From: Asticcacaulis solisilvae
GTDB taxonomy: Bacteria > Pseudomonadota > Alphaproteobacteria > Caulobacterales > Caulobacteraceae
Assembly (NCBI RefSeq): GCF_017875235.1
Contig: NZ_JAGGMI010000006.1
Location: 124,001 to 188,000 of the forward strand
Direction of reading: 5' to 3'
Length of the DNA: 64,000 bases
Program-made: the position numbers and the translations under genes
The notes under the pieces: model-generated
The model's database searches: none
Told to the model about the DNA's origin: nothing
What the model saw: only the letters and a program-made list of their open reading frames with translations
Shown: one piece after another, positions 8,848 to 16,574 of the stretch
Position numbering within the stretch: the first letter of the stretch is position 1
How the letters are laid out: every line of letters starts with the position of its first letter

Positions 8848-8873
8848 TTGCAAGACCTTGCAAATTTTTGCAG
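8848..8873. promoter_or_regulatory. Three TTGCAA-type boxes at 10-bp period, candidate LacI-family operator
   Basis: TTGCAA at 8848 and 8858 and TTGCAG at 8868 each start exactly 10 bp apart. The first two form a perfect inverted repeat TTGCAAG-AC-CTTGCAA. Located about 130-155 bp upstream of the receptor start and adjacent to a LacI-family gene; binding is inferred. Confidence 0.6.
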
Positions 8874-9029
8874 TCGAAATTTTAAACTATTCGTAATCTT
8901 GTGGCTTTCGCGCTACGCATTCGCGTGAAAAGCCCAGATTTGACCCATAATTGTATGACATATGGCGTCGAATTCGCTTTTTGCGTGTATGATTCCGCCG
9001 AAACCTATTTTTGACGGAACATGAAAAAA

Positions 9030-9053
9030 ATTGCAAATTTTTGTAATTTGTAA
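9030..9053. promoter_or_regulatory. Second TTGCAA/TTGTAA cluster near lacI 3' end
   Basis: ATTGCAAA-TT-TTTGTAAT (9030-9047) is an 8+2+8 palindrome with one mismatch and the same box spacing as the 8848 site; another TTGTAA lies at 9048. It is possibly a distal operator allowing looping with 8848-8873. Confidence 0.45.
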
Positions 9054-9096
9054 TGACAACGCTGTCCGGTGACGAGTGTTGTCGTCACGCACCTTG

Positions 9097-10116
9097 TCAG
9101 CCGCCGCACGACTCCCGCACCACCAACTCGGTCGAGACGATTTCCGAATGGGTTTCGTCGTTGGAGATCGAACCGATCAGCTTTGAGACCATCAGCTTTC
9201 CCGCCCGTGACAGATCCTGGGAGATGGTCGTCAGACTGGGGTGGGTGAGACTGGCCAGTTGGATATTGTCATAGCCGACCACCGAAACGTCGCCCGGCAC
9301 CTTCAGGCCCGCCCGCATCAGGCCGCGGATGGCGCCAAAGGCGATGATGTCGGAACAGGCGAACAGGCCGTCAAAACTGACGCCCTTGTTGAGCAGCCCG
9401 ATCACGGAGGCTTCGGCTGAGGCCAGTTCGAAATGGGTCGGCACGACCAGGCGCGGATCGTATTCGATGCCCGCTTCGGCCAGCACATTGAGATAGCCCT
9501 GGAAACGCTGCTTCATCTCAGTGCCTTCGGTCTCGCCGAAATAGGCGATGCGCTTGCGGCCCAGCCGCGCCAGGTGCGCCGTGGCGCGCGTCCCGCCCTG
9601 AAGGTTATTTGAGCCGACCGTGCAATATTTCTGGCCGGCCAGTTCCTGGCCCCAGACGATGAACTTGTTGGTCGTGCCGGCCAGCATGTTGAAGCGATCA
9701 TGCAGATAGCTCTGGCCCAGGAAGATAACGCCATCGGCCTTGATGTTCTGCATCAGGGTGACGAGGTCGTTCTGGTTGCGTGGCGTCAGGTGTGACAGCA
9801 GAAGGTCGCAGCCCATGTCGCGCGCCGCCTCGCCCACCGCCGAGATCATTTCCTGGTAGAAGGGGTCAGAAAACCGGCCCTCGCGGCCGTGCGGCGGCGG
9901 AATGACGATGGCGATCGTCGCCTGGCTGCCCGACATCGACAACGGCATATCGTGATTGAGCACATAGGAATGGTCGCGGGCAATCTTCCAGACGCGGCGC
10001 TTGGTGACGCGGTTGACCGCCGGCGAGTCGTTCAGAGCGCGCGAAACGGTCGCCACCGATACCCCCGCGATCCGCGCCAGATCCTCAAGCCTGATCTTGC
10101 CCCTGCCGCCGTCCAT
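9097..10116 (-). CDS. LacI-family transcriptional regulator
   Basis: 339 residues from ATG 10116. The N-terminal helix-turn-helix is IRLEDLARIAGVSVATVSRA, followed by the LacI hinge region and a periplasmic-binding-protein-like sensor domain (for example SVVGYDNIQLASLTHPSLTT near residue 285). The frame extends to GTG 10134, but ATG 10116 has AGGGG seven bases upstream and brings the helix-turn-helix to the usual place. The gene lies directly upstream of, and co-oriented with, the TonB receptor. It is probably a local repressor relieved by a sugar; candidate operators are at 8848-8873, 9030-9053 and 10193-10207. Confidence 0.92.
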   Translation of the reverse strand: MDGGRGKIRLEDLARIAGVSVATVSRALNDSPAVNRVTKRRVWKIARDHSYVLNHDMPLSMSGSQATIAIVIPPPHGREGRFSDPFYQEMISAVGEAARDMGCDLLLSHLTPRNQNDLVTLMQNIKADGVIFLGQSYLHDRFNMLAGTTNKFIVWGQELAGQKYCTVGSNNLQGGTRATAHLARLGRKRIAYFGETEGTEMKQRFQGYLNVLAEAGIEYDPRLVVPTHFELASAEASVIGLLNKGVSFDGLFACSDIIAFGAIRGLMRAGLKVPGDVSVVGYDNIQLASLTHPSLTTISQDLSRAGKLMVSKLIGSISNDETHSEIVSTELVVRESCGG

Positions 10117-10192
10117 GCCGATGCCCCTGTGCACATATTGATTTGTATAATGATGGCAATTTGTTCAGCAAAAGCAAGTGCTTTCAGTAAAG

Positions 10193-10207
10193 CTGCAAAT
10201 CTTGCAA
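10193..10207. promoter_or_regulatory. Candidate operator in the lacI promoter
   Basis: CTGCAA (10193-10198) and TTGCAA (10202-10207) flank three bases, with the palindrome CTTGCAAG at 10201-10208. The sequence resembles the boxes in the receptor promoter, though box spacing is 9 not 10. It would fit autoregulation of the regulator. Confidence 0.4.
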
Positions 10208-10322
10208 GGAAATGTATGGAAAATGAAGGCTCTAGCGAATGTCCAAGCGCCCACATCGCCCATGCCGCCTTCCAATTGCCGTAAATCGGCGTATCCTGAA
10301 ACAAAAGAGACGGAGGGCTAAA

Positions 10323-10613
10323 ATGGTGTATCTGGTGGCAACCGCCGCGCTGGCATTCGCGCTCAATGCCGAACCGGCGCCCAAGCCCTATGGGCCGGCC
10401 GCCGAAGCGCAACCGGCCGGGGCACTTATCGTCGCCGGCCCGGACGAGACTTCGGACGCGGCGCGTCAGACCGACCGGATATCGCCGCCGCGCGACGACG
10501 ATCAAAACCGCGCCTATGTCTGTGTCGACAATGATTGCAAGGTTGTTTCGCCCGTCTACAATACGCGCACGCCGATGGAGGCGGACACGCGTCCGTTCCG
10601 CACGTCATGGTGA
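10323..10613 (+). CDS. Small exported protein with a C-x4-C motif
   Basis: 96 residues. ATG 10323 has GGAGG at 10312-10316, so the longer frame from 10239 is rejected. The first 17-18 residues (MVYLVATAALAFALNAEP) form a signal peptide. The mature protein is short, proline-rich and polar, with the motif YVCVDNDCK near residue 65. I do not recognise a family. The next gene overlaps its stop and carries a very similar motif, so the two are likely coupled and perhaps related in origin. Confidence 0.75.
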   Translation: MVYLVATAALAFALNAEPAPKPYGPAAEAQPAGALIVAGPDETSDAARQTDRISPPRDDDQNRAYVCVDNDCKVVSPVYNTRTPMEADTRPFRTSW

Positions 10614-10921
10614 TTCGCGGCCTGCTCACCTGCGGCCTGCTGCTGGCTCTTGGCGCCTGCGCCGAACTCGAGGCCATGAACGGGCCACAGACGGCCGACA
10701 TGACCTCGCCGCCACCTCCGCCGCAAAAGGTCTATTCCTACGCCGACCAGCCGGACACGCCGCCGCAGATCAAGGCCAAGGGCGTCATCGACAAGGGCGA
10801 TACGACGGGCACCTATAACGGCGCGCAATATGTCTGCGCCGACGCGGCCTGCAAGAGCGCCATCCGCAGCGACATTCCCGTGCCGCCGGAAGGCCGGACA
10901 GGTCAAAAGAAAGATCAATAG
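10607..10921 (+). CDS. Small lipoprotein with a C-x4-C motif
   Basis: 104 residues from ATG 10607, which overlaps the previous gene's stop. [18 protein letters not shown] is a lipoprotein signal peptide with lipobox LGAC. Then comes a PPPPP tract and the motif YVCADAACK near residue 85, matching YVCVDNDCK of the preceding gene. No family is recognised. The paired cysteines suggest a disulfide in the periplasm. The frame upstream of 10607 belongs to the preceding gene's region and is not used. Confidence 0.75.
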   Translation: MVIRGLLTCGLLLALGACAELEAMNGPQTADMTSPPPPPQKVYSYADQPDTPPQIKAKGVIDKGDTTGTYNGAQYVCADAACKSAIRSDIPVPPEGRTGQKKDQ

Positions 10922-10980
10922 GGACTTTACGCAACGTCGCGCGACCTGATAGGCAGACGCATCACCGCAAAGGCCTTTAC

Positions 10981-11739
10981 ATGTCGCAATTCGAAGCCCT
11001 GTCCGCCCTCAAGACCATCCGCCCGTCCAACCGCAAGCCGGACCAGCTGCGCGAGGTTATCATCGAGACGGGCGTGACGCGCTATGCGGAAGGGTCGTGC
11101 CTGGTCAGCTTCGGCCACACCAAGGTGCTGGTCACCGCTTCGGTCGAACAGGGCGTTCCCCCCTTCCTGAAGGGCAAGGGCCAGGGCTGGGTGACGGCGG
11201 AATACGGCATGCTGCCGCGGTCGACCCACACGCGCTCACGCCGCGAAGCCGCCGCCGGCAAACAGTCGGGTCGTACCCAGGAAATCCAGCGCCTGATCGG
11301 CCGCTCGATGCGCGCGGTCATTGACCTGAAGGCCTTGGGCGAACGCCAGATCACCATCGACTGCGACGTCATCCAGGCCGATGGCGGCACCCGTACCGCC
11401 TCGATTACCGGCGCCTGGGTGGCGCTGTCGCAGGCGTGCGACAAGCTGGTGGCCGACAAGCTGATCGAAAAATCGCCGATCCTCGACCAGATCGCCGCGA
11501 TTTCGTGCGGCATCTATGCCGACACACCGGTGCTCGATCTCGATTACGACGAGGATTCAACCGCCGAAACCGACGCCAACTTTGTTATTACCGGCAGCGG
11601 CCATTCGGTCGAAATCCAGGCGACGGGCGAAAAGCGCGGCTTCTCACGCGACGAGTTCAATGAGTTGTTCGACCTGGCCCACGCCGGCTGCAAGACCCTG
11701 TTCGGCCTGCAAAACGCCGCACTGGGCAAACAGGCTTAG
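10981..11739 (+). CDS. rph: Ribonuclease PH
   Basis: 252 residues. Phosphorolytic 3'-5' exoribonuclease that trims tRNA 3' ends. Family motifs are visible: [11 protein letters not shown] at the start, [31 protein letters not shown], and the [19 protein letters not shown] phosphate-binding/active-site tract. Full length, with an ordinary start at ATG 10981 (AAAGG upstream). It converges with the XRE gene, overlapping it by 4 bp at the stops. Confidence 0.97.
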   Translation: MSQFEALSALKTIRPSNRKPDQLREVIIETGVTRYAEGSCLVSFGHTKVLVTASVEQGVPPFLKGKGQGWVTAEYGMLPRSTHTRSRREAAAGKQSGRTQEIQRLIGRSMRAVIDLKALGERQITIDCDVIQADGGTRTASITGAWVALSQACDKLVADKLIEKSPILDQIAAISCGIYADTPVLDLDYDEDSTAETDANFVITGSGHSVEIQATGEKRGFSRDEFNELFDLAHAGCKTLFGLQNAALGKQA

Positions 11740-11948
11740 AGAGACTCCTCTTCGCCGTACTCCAGCAGATCGCCCGGACCGCAATTCAGCGCCCGGCACA
11801 GGACGTCGAGCGTCTTCAGGCGTACGGCCATAGCGGCCTGATCGCGCAAGACTTCGAGATCGCGCACGCTGATGCCGGTGCGGTCGGACAGCTCGACGAT
11901 CGACAGGCGCTTTTTGGCGAGCATCTCAGCCAGACGAATCCTTATCAT
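11736..11948 (-). CDS. Small XRE/Cro-type helix-turn-helix regulator (YozG-like)
   Basis: 70 residues, essentially only a helix-turn-helix domain: [20 protein letters not shown], then ISVRDLEVL and a C-terminal [15 protein letters not shown], the classic YozG-like ending. Its ATG at 11948 overlaps the TGA of the DUF2975 gene (ATGA), so both are coupled. DUF2975-XRE pairs are common across bacteria; the small protein probably regulates its own operon. The exact role is unknown. Confidence 0.9.
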   Translation of the reverse strand: MIRIRLAEMLAKKRLSIVELSDRTGISVRDLEVLRDQAAMAVRLKTLDVLCRALNCGPGDLLEYGEEESL

Positions 11949-12466
11949 ATGGTGAGGTCCGCTTCCTTGCGCAGTCGCGCGCCTTCCTTGAACACCTCGG
12001 CCAATACGAAGACGACCAGCACCGAGAACCAGGCGGTGACGGCGCGCAGGCCATAGAAGGGCTCGAACTTGAGGTCGAACACGCTTTCGGCCACGAAGCG
12101 CGCGACATAGCCGAACAGTTCGAGTCCGGCGAGGCCAAAACCGATCCAGCGCAGGCGCAGCGTATTGTCGGGATGGAAGACGTCACCTTCGGCAAGCGTC
12201 GCCAGGACCTGGCGCGTCCAGTGCATGATGAGGACATAGCCGCCCAGCGAAATGCTGAAGGCCAGCAGGATGACCGCCTGGGACGATGCCGGCAGGTGGG
12301 TCGCGACGTTCAGGGGCCGCGCCACTTCGACGGCGAGATTTGGCACGACCAGCAGACCCAAGGCCGCCAGGACGGTGACCGCCACGACCACATAGAGGCC
12401 GTAGTAGACGACATCGAGCGCTGTTTTCAGCAGGCTGGAAATCGAGCGCGGACCTAAAAAGCGCAT
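11945..12466 (-). CDS. DUF2975 integral membrane protein
   Basis: About 173 residues from ATG 12466 (AAGGA seven to eight bases upstream; the frame extends to 12520 but that part lacks support). Four hydrophobic segments are visible, around VVYYGLYVVVAVTVLAALGL, AVILLAFSISLGGYVLI, IGFGLAGLELFGYVA and AWFSVLVVFVLAEVF. The EGDVF and [14 protein letters not shown] tracts match DUF2975. It is followed by a coupled YozG-like regulator. Function is unknown; the pair resembles a membrane sensor with a cytoplasmic DNA-binding partner. Confidence 0.85.
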   Translation of the reverse strand: MRFLGPRSISSLLKTALDVVYYGLYVVVAVTVLAALGLLVVPNLAVEVARPLNVATHLPASSQAVILLAFSISLGGYVLIMHWTRQVLATLAEGDVFHPDNTLRLRWIGFGLAGLELFGYVARFVAESVFDLKFEPFYGLRAVTAWFSVLVVFVLAEVFKEGARLRKEADLTI

Positions 12467-12576
12467 GGCGGCATCCTTGATGAACTTAGACTGTTGTTTC
12501 TCACACGTCGCGGCCAGCACACAACACCCTTTTCATTTGGCACATTCCGGTTAAAACCGCCGCAAAAGGAGAGCCC

Positions 12577-13188
12577 ATGCCCCTGTCCCTCATTCCCGGC
12601 CAGAAGCTGATCGCCGCCACGCACAATCCCGGCAAGGCGGTCGAAATCGCCAGCCTGCTGGAAGGCCGCTTTGAAATCGTCACCGCCAGCAGCCTGAACC
12701 TGCCCGAGCCAGACGAAACCGAGGTAAGCTTTGTCGGCAACGCCATCCTGAAGGCGCGCCATGCGGCCATGAAGGCGGGCATTGTCGCCCTGGCCGACGA
12801 TTCGGGCTTGAGCATCGCGGCGCTCGGCGGCGAGCCGGGCGTGTTCAGCGCGCGCTGGGCGGGCCCAGACAAAGACTTCGTCCGCGCCGCCGAAGTCATC
12901 GAGCACAAGCTGCGTATTGCGCGCGAGGCCCAAGGGGAGGCGTTCAATCGCCGGGCCTGGTTTACCTGTGCATTGGCGGTGGCCTGGCCCGAAGGTCATG
13001 CGGTTGTGTTCGAAGGCAGCATCAACGGCGAGATCGTGGCGCCGCGTGGCACCATGGGCTTCGGCTATGACCCCATCTTCCAGCCGGACGGTTACGACAC
13101 GACCTTCGCGGAAATGACCGCTGACGCCAAGGACGTCATCAGCCACCGCCATCTGGCGTTCGAACAGTTGAAGGCAGCTCTTCTGTGA
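12577..13188 (+). CDS. rdgB: dITP/XTP pyrophosphatase (RdgB/HAM1 family)
   Basis: 203 residues. Hydrolyses non-canonical purine triphosphates to keep them out of DNA. Motifs: LIAATHNPGKAVEI near the N-terminus, ETEVSFVGNAILKARHAA, ALADDSGLSI, and GFGYDPIFQPDGYDTTFAEM. A strong AGGAG precedes ATG 12577. Full length and ordinary. It is followed by a palindromic repeat and then hemW, the usual Caulobacterales order. Confidence 0.97.
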   Translation: MPLSLIPGQKLIAATHNPGKAVEIASLLEGRFEIVTASSLNLPEPDETEVSFVGNAILKARHAAMKAGIVALADDSGLSIAALGGEPGVFSARWAGPDKDFVRAAEVIEHKLRIAREAQGEAFNRRAWFTCALAVAWPEGHAVVFEGSINGEIVAPRGTMGFGYDPIFQPDGYDTTFAEMTADAKDVISHRHLAFEQLKAALL

Positions 13189-13205
13189 GAGCATCTGTCC
13201 CTAAA

Positions 13206-13343
13206 GCCCCTTCTCCCCGCTTGCGGGGAGAGGGCTGGGGTGAGGGGCAAATAGCCGCGTGCACTGACAGCGTTTTGCCCCTCATCCGGCCCTGCGGGCC
13301 ACCTTCTCCCCGGCCTCGCCGGCGGGCAAAGCTGGGAGAAGGG
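13206..13343. repeat. R1 palindromic intergenic repeat, copy A
   Basis: About 138 bp with outer inverted arms (CCCTTCTCCC at 13208-13217 and GGGAGAAGGG at 13334-13343) and the internal core CCCCTCATCCGGCCCTGCGG. It is closely similar to 45983-46125 and 63407-63549. It fills the rdgB-hemW gap and its right arm supplies the purine-rich ribosome-binding site of hemW. Confidence 0.9.
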
Positions 13344-13345
13344 AT

Positions 13346-14467
13346 GTGATCAGCCTCTACGTTCACTGGCCCTACTGTTCGCGCATCTGTCCCTATTGCG
13401 ATTTCAACGTCACGCGCGACCGTGGACAGGCCAGCCAGCGCACCCTCTTCGACGCCATCCTGACCGACCTGAAAAGCCAGGCGGCGATGATCGGGCCGCG
13501 CAAATTGGCCAGCGTCTTCTTCGGCGGCGGCACACCGTCGCTGCTGCCGCCGGAGTGGGTGGCTGAACTGATTACCACCGCCCGCAGCCTGTTCGACGAC
13601 GGCGGCGCTATCGAAATCACCCTTGAAGCCAATCCAACCGACGCCGAAATCGGCCGCTACGAAGACTTCCGTCAGGCCGGGATCAATCGCCTGTCTCTCG
13701 GCGTGCAGTCGCTCGATGACGCAGCACTGACCTTCCTCGGCCGCAACCATTCCGCCGCCGAAGCCATACGTGGCATCGAGACCGCACAGAAGGTCTTCGG
13801 CCGCGTGTCGCTCGACCTGATCTATGCCCTGCCGCAGCAAAGCCTTGCGGCATGGGAGAGCGAACTGAAGGCAGCCATACACCTCGGCATCGAACATATT
13901 TCGCCCTATCAGCTAACTATCGAAGCAGCGACGGCATTTGGCCGCGCCGTCCGCCGCAAGCAGTGGGCCCCGCCGCAGGACGACCTGGCTGAAGCCTTCT
14001 ATTTCCAGACGCAGGAAACGCTGGAAGCGCACGGTTTCGAAGCCTACGAAATCTCCAACCACGCCAATGCCCGCGCCGCACGTTCGGCACATAACGTGCT
14101 GATCTGGGAGGGCATCGACTATATCGGCATCGGCCCAGGTGCCCATGGACGCCTCACGCGTGACGGCCGTCGCCACGCCACCACCGCCCTCAGCGATCTG
14201 AAAGCCTATGTGGCGCGGATTGAAGCCACAGGCACCGGCCACGACATCGAAGTCCTCTCACCCCTGGAGGCCGAGGAAGAAGCGACCATGCTGGGCCTGC
14301 GCCTGTCGGATGGCCTCGATCTCACGCGCACGCCGTCGCTCGATCTTGCCACGCGCGCAGCCCCGCTCATCGCCGACGGCTTTATGGCGGTGGAAGGCAA
14401 TCGTCTGTGCGCCACGCCGAAAGGCCGTGTCCTGCTGGACAGACTCTTGATGGAATTGCTGGCATAA
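13346..14467 (+). CDS. hemW: Radical SAM heme chaperone HemW
   Basis: 373 residues. The cluster-binding motif CSRICPYC (C-x3-C-x2-C) is at residues 11-18, followed by FGGGTPSLLPP (SAM-binding GGGTP), ANPTDAE, GINRLSLGVQS and the C-terminal HemN_C domain. The Tyr-rich WPYCSRICPYCDF context is HemW rather than the oxygen-independent coproporphyrinogen oxidase HemN. The start is GTG 13346, embedded in ATGTGA, where an overlapping out-of-frame ATG at 13344 is immediately followed by TGA. The ribosome-binding site GGAGAAGG belongs to the right arm of repeat copy A. Confidence 0.93.
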   Translation: MISLYVHWPYCSRICPYCDFNVTRDRGQASQRTLFDAILTDLKSQAAMIGPRKLASVFFGGGTPSLLPPEWVAELITTARSLFDDGGAIEITLEANPTDAEIGRYEDFRQAGINRLSLGVQSLDDAALTFLGRNHSAAEAIRGIETAQKVFGRVSLDLIYALPQQSLAAWESELKAAIHLGIEHISPYQLTIEAATAFGRAVRRKQWAPPQDDLAEAFYFQTQETLEAHGFEAYEISNHANARAARSAHNVLIWEGIDYIGIGPGAHGRLTRDGRRHATTALSDLKAYVARIEATGTGHDIEVLSPLEAEEEATMLGLRLSDGLDLTRTPSLDLATRAAPLIADGFMAVEGNRLCATPKGRVLLDRLLMELLA

Positions 14468-14587
14468 CAGCACCTGTTACAATTTTACCGCACCGCAACA
14501 TAACTGCATTTTTTTCCGGGAACAGAGATTGACCCGGTGTGCAAACCCTGCTGAAAGCCCCGTCCTTCCCGAATAAGAGGTATTTCT

Positions 14588-15112
14588 ATGCTTAAGATTG
14601 CTGCCATTTCCGCCGTTGCCCTGGTTGCCGCCTTCGCTGGCGCTGCTCAGGCCCAGGACGCCGGCAAGTATTATGTCGAAGGCGGTTACGCCAACATCCA
14701 GTTCCAGGACGAAAGCTTCGGTGCCGCCAATTTCGGCGCCGGCATCAAGTTCAATAAGTATCTGGGCGCGGAAGCCAACGCATCCTTCGGCATTTCTGAG
14801 CAATCCTACGTCGAACAAGGCGTCACCGTCGACGTGAAGGTCGACAATGTTGTCGCGGCCTACCTGGTTGCTTCTTACCCCGTGTCGGCAAATGTCGAAC
14901 TGCTGGGTCGCGTCGGTTTCCTGCGCGGCGAACTGAGCGGTAAGGCCAGCGGTGTCAAGGTTTCGTTCGATGACGACGCCTTTGCCGCCGGTGTTGGCGT
15001 CCGCTACTTCCCGAACGGTGGCGTCCATGGCGTCCGCGCCGACTTCACCCGCGCCGAGTTCGAAGAGAGCGACGTCGATCAGCTCTCGATCTCCTACGTC
15101 CGCCGCTTCTAA
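14588..15112 (+). CDS. Small outer-membrane beta-barrel protein (OmpA/porin-like)
   Basis: 174 residues. Signal peptide MLKIAAISAVALVAAFAGAA ends at AQAQD. The mature protein is about 150 residues of alternating hydrophobic strands (KYYVEGGYANIQF, FGAGIKFNKYLGAEANASF, VAAYLVASYP, AGVGVRYFP) and ends in phenylalanine (YVRRF), as in eight-stranded barrels of the OmpA-like family. An RBS-like AAGAGG precedes the ATG, and a strong terminator follows at 15131-15165, so it is a monocistronic and probably abundant protein. Specific function is unknown. Confidence 0.85.
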   Translation: MLKIAAISAVALVAAFAGAAQAQDAGKYYVEGGYANIQFQDESFGAANFGAGIKFNKYLGAEANASFGISEQSYVEQGVTVDVKVDNVVAAYLVASYPVSANVELLGRVGFLRGELSGKASGVKVSFDDDAFAAGVGVRYFPNGGVHGVRADFTRAEFEESDVDQLSISYVRRF

Positions 15113-15130
15113 GCCGCGTACCGAATGATG

Positions 15131-15165
15131 AAAGCGCCGCCCTTCACACCGAGGGGCGGCGCTTT
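15131..15165 (+). terminator. Intrinsic terminator after the outer-membrane barrel gene
   Basis: A 12-bp GC-rich perfect stem (15131-15142 with 15154-15165), an 11-base loop and a T run through 15168. Confidence 0.92.
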
Positions 15166-15202
15166 TTTGCGTTTGAAGCGGGAAATCTGCTAATCACAAA
15201 AA

Positions 15203-16069
15203 ATGGAATCCCTCTTCGCCCCGCCGCCCCGTCCCGTCACGCCCGGCCTCTATATCGTCGCCACGCCGATCGGGAACCTGCGCGACATCACCTTACGGGC
15301 GCTCGACGTGCTGCGCGCCGCCGATGTCGTCCTGGCCGAAGATACCCGCGTCGCCGGCAAGCTGCTTTCGGCCTACGATATCAAAAAGCCCCTGCTGCGC
15401 TATGACGACCACGCCGGGCCGCAGGTCTTGCCGCAGATCATCGAGCGTCTGCGTGCCGGGCACGTAGTGGCGCAGATTTCAGACGCCGGCACGCCGCTGA
15501 TTTCCGACCCCGGCTTCCGGCTGGTCGAGGTCGCGCGCGAAACCGGCGCCAATGTCCACCCCATCCCGGGCGCATCGTCTGTACTGGCAGCGCTGTGTCT
15601 GGCCGGCCTGCCGACCGACCGCTTCATGTTCGCCGGCTTCCTGCCCAACAAGTCGGCTGCCCGCCGCACGGCTTTGGGTGAGGTCGCTTCGATCGCCTCG
15701 ACGCTGATCTTCTTTGAGACCGGCCCGCGCCTGCATGAGTCCCTGAAAGACATGACCGAGGTCCTGGGTGACCGCCAGGCCTGCGTCTGCCGCGAGCTGA
15801 CCAAGCTCTATGAGAGCGCGTACCACGGCCGTCTGAGCGATCTCGTCAATGACCCGCATCTGGCCGAACCCAAGGGCGAGATCGTCATCATCGTCGCGCC
15901 GCCGTCCGAAGAAAAGCCGTCCACAGATAATCTTGAAGACGCGCTGAAACTGGCCTTGGAACAATATTCGCCCTCCGATGCCGCCCAGCAGCTGGCGCAT
16001 ATGTTCGGCCTGCCGCGCAAGGTCATCTACCAGAAGGCGCTGGAGATGAAGGGCCGCGATCGTGGATAG
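15203..16069 (+). CDS. rsmI: 16S rRNA (cytidine-1402-2'-O)-methyltransferase
   Basis: 288 residues of the tetrapyrrole-methylase fold. Signature tracts: GLYIVATPIGNLRDITLRAL, VVLAEDTRVAGKLLS, ISDAGTPLISDPGFRLV and IPGASSVLAALCLAGLPTDR. It methylates the ribose of C1402 in 16S rRNA. Its 3' end overlaps yraN by 8 bp, forming the conserved rsmI-yraN pair. Confidence 0.96.
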   Translation: MESLFAPPPRPVTPGLYIVATPIGNLRDITLRALDVLRAADVVLAEDTRVAGKLLSAYDIKKPLLRYDDHAGPQVLPQIIERLRAGHVVAQISDAGTPLISDPGFRLVEVARETGANVHPIPGASSVLAALCLAGLPTDRFMFAGFLPNKSAARRTALGEVASIASTLIFFETGPRLHESLKDMTEVLGDRQACVCRELTKLYESAYHGRLSDLVNDPHLAEPKGEIVIIVAPPSEEKPSTDNLEDALKLALEQYSPSDAAQQLAHMFGLPRKVIYQKALEMKGRDRG

Positions 16070-16439
16070 GGCGGCCACGGGCTTTGCGGCGCGCAAACGC
16101 GGCCATCTGCTCGAATATGTCGCCCTCGTCCACCTGATGCTGAAAGGCTATCGTATCCTCGGTTTCCGGCTGAAAACGCCGCGCGGCGAAATCGACATCC
16201 TGGCGCAGAAGGGCCAGAGGCTGGCGGTCATCGAGGTCAAGAGCCGGATGACAATCGAGGCCGCCGTCGAATCCGTCTCATTCATTCAACAGGAACGACT
16301 GTGGCAGGCGGGTCTGGCGCTGCAGGCGCGCAAACCGCAACTGGCGCGGCTCGACCTCAACATCGACCTCTATACGTTGGTGCCCGGGCAATGGCCGCGC
16401 CACGCGATCAATGCCTTTGAAAAGGTTGAACGCTTTTAG
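16062..16439 (+). CDS. yraN: YraN/UPF0102 family nuclease-like protein
   Basis: 125 residues starting at GTG 16062 inside the end of rsmI. Family features are KRGHLLEYVALVHLMLKGYR, then RGEIDILAQKGQRLAVIEVK, the PD-(D/E)xK-like E-x-D...E-V-K arrangement of restriction-endonuclease folds. The molecular role is not established. Coupling to rsmI is widely conserved. Confidence 0.92.
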   Translation: MDRAATGFAARKRGHLLEYVALVHLMLKGYRILGFRLKTPRGEIDILAQKGQRLAVIEVKSRMTIEAAVESVSFIQQERLWQAGLALQARKPQLARLDLNIDLYTLVPGQWPRHAINAFEKVERF

Positions 16440-16537
16440 CTTGTCATTCCTCGTGCACGCTCACATATGAGCTTCTCCTAGCGTTCAATCGCCACGCGGG
16501 CTTTCCGCGCATGGGCTCGGGCGCGCAGTCGCGCTTG

Positions 16538-16557
16538 CCAAGCTGCAAGCAGCTTGG
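16538..16557 (+). other. Hairpin just upstream of gshB
   Basis: Perfect 8-bp stem (16538-16545 with 16550-16557), loop CAAG, ending 17 bases before the gshB ATG and next to its ribosome-binding region. It lacks a T tract, so it is not a terminator; it could modulate initiation or be incidental. Confidence 0.4.
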
Positions 16558-16574
16558 AAACGAGGGCATAGCAC

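Larger units (their letters stand above)
8717..9096. other. 380-bp AT-rich intergenic region upstream of the TonB receptor
   Basis: No gene seen. It is far richer in A+T than its surroundings and contains the receptor promoter and clusters of TTGCAA boxes (8848-8873 and 9030-9053), which are probable operator sites for the LacI-family protein encoded beside it. Confidence 0.7.
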
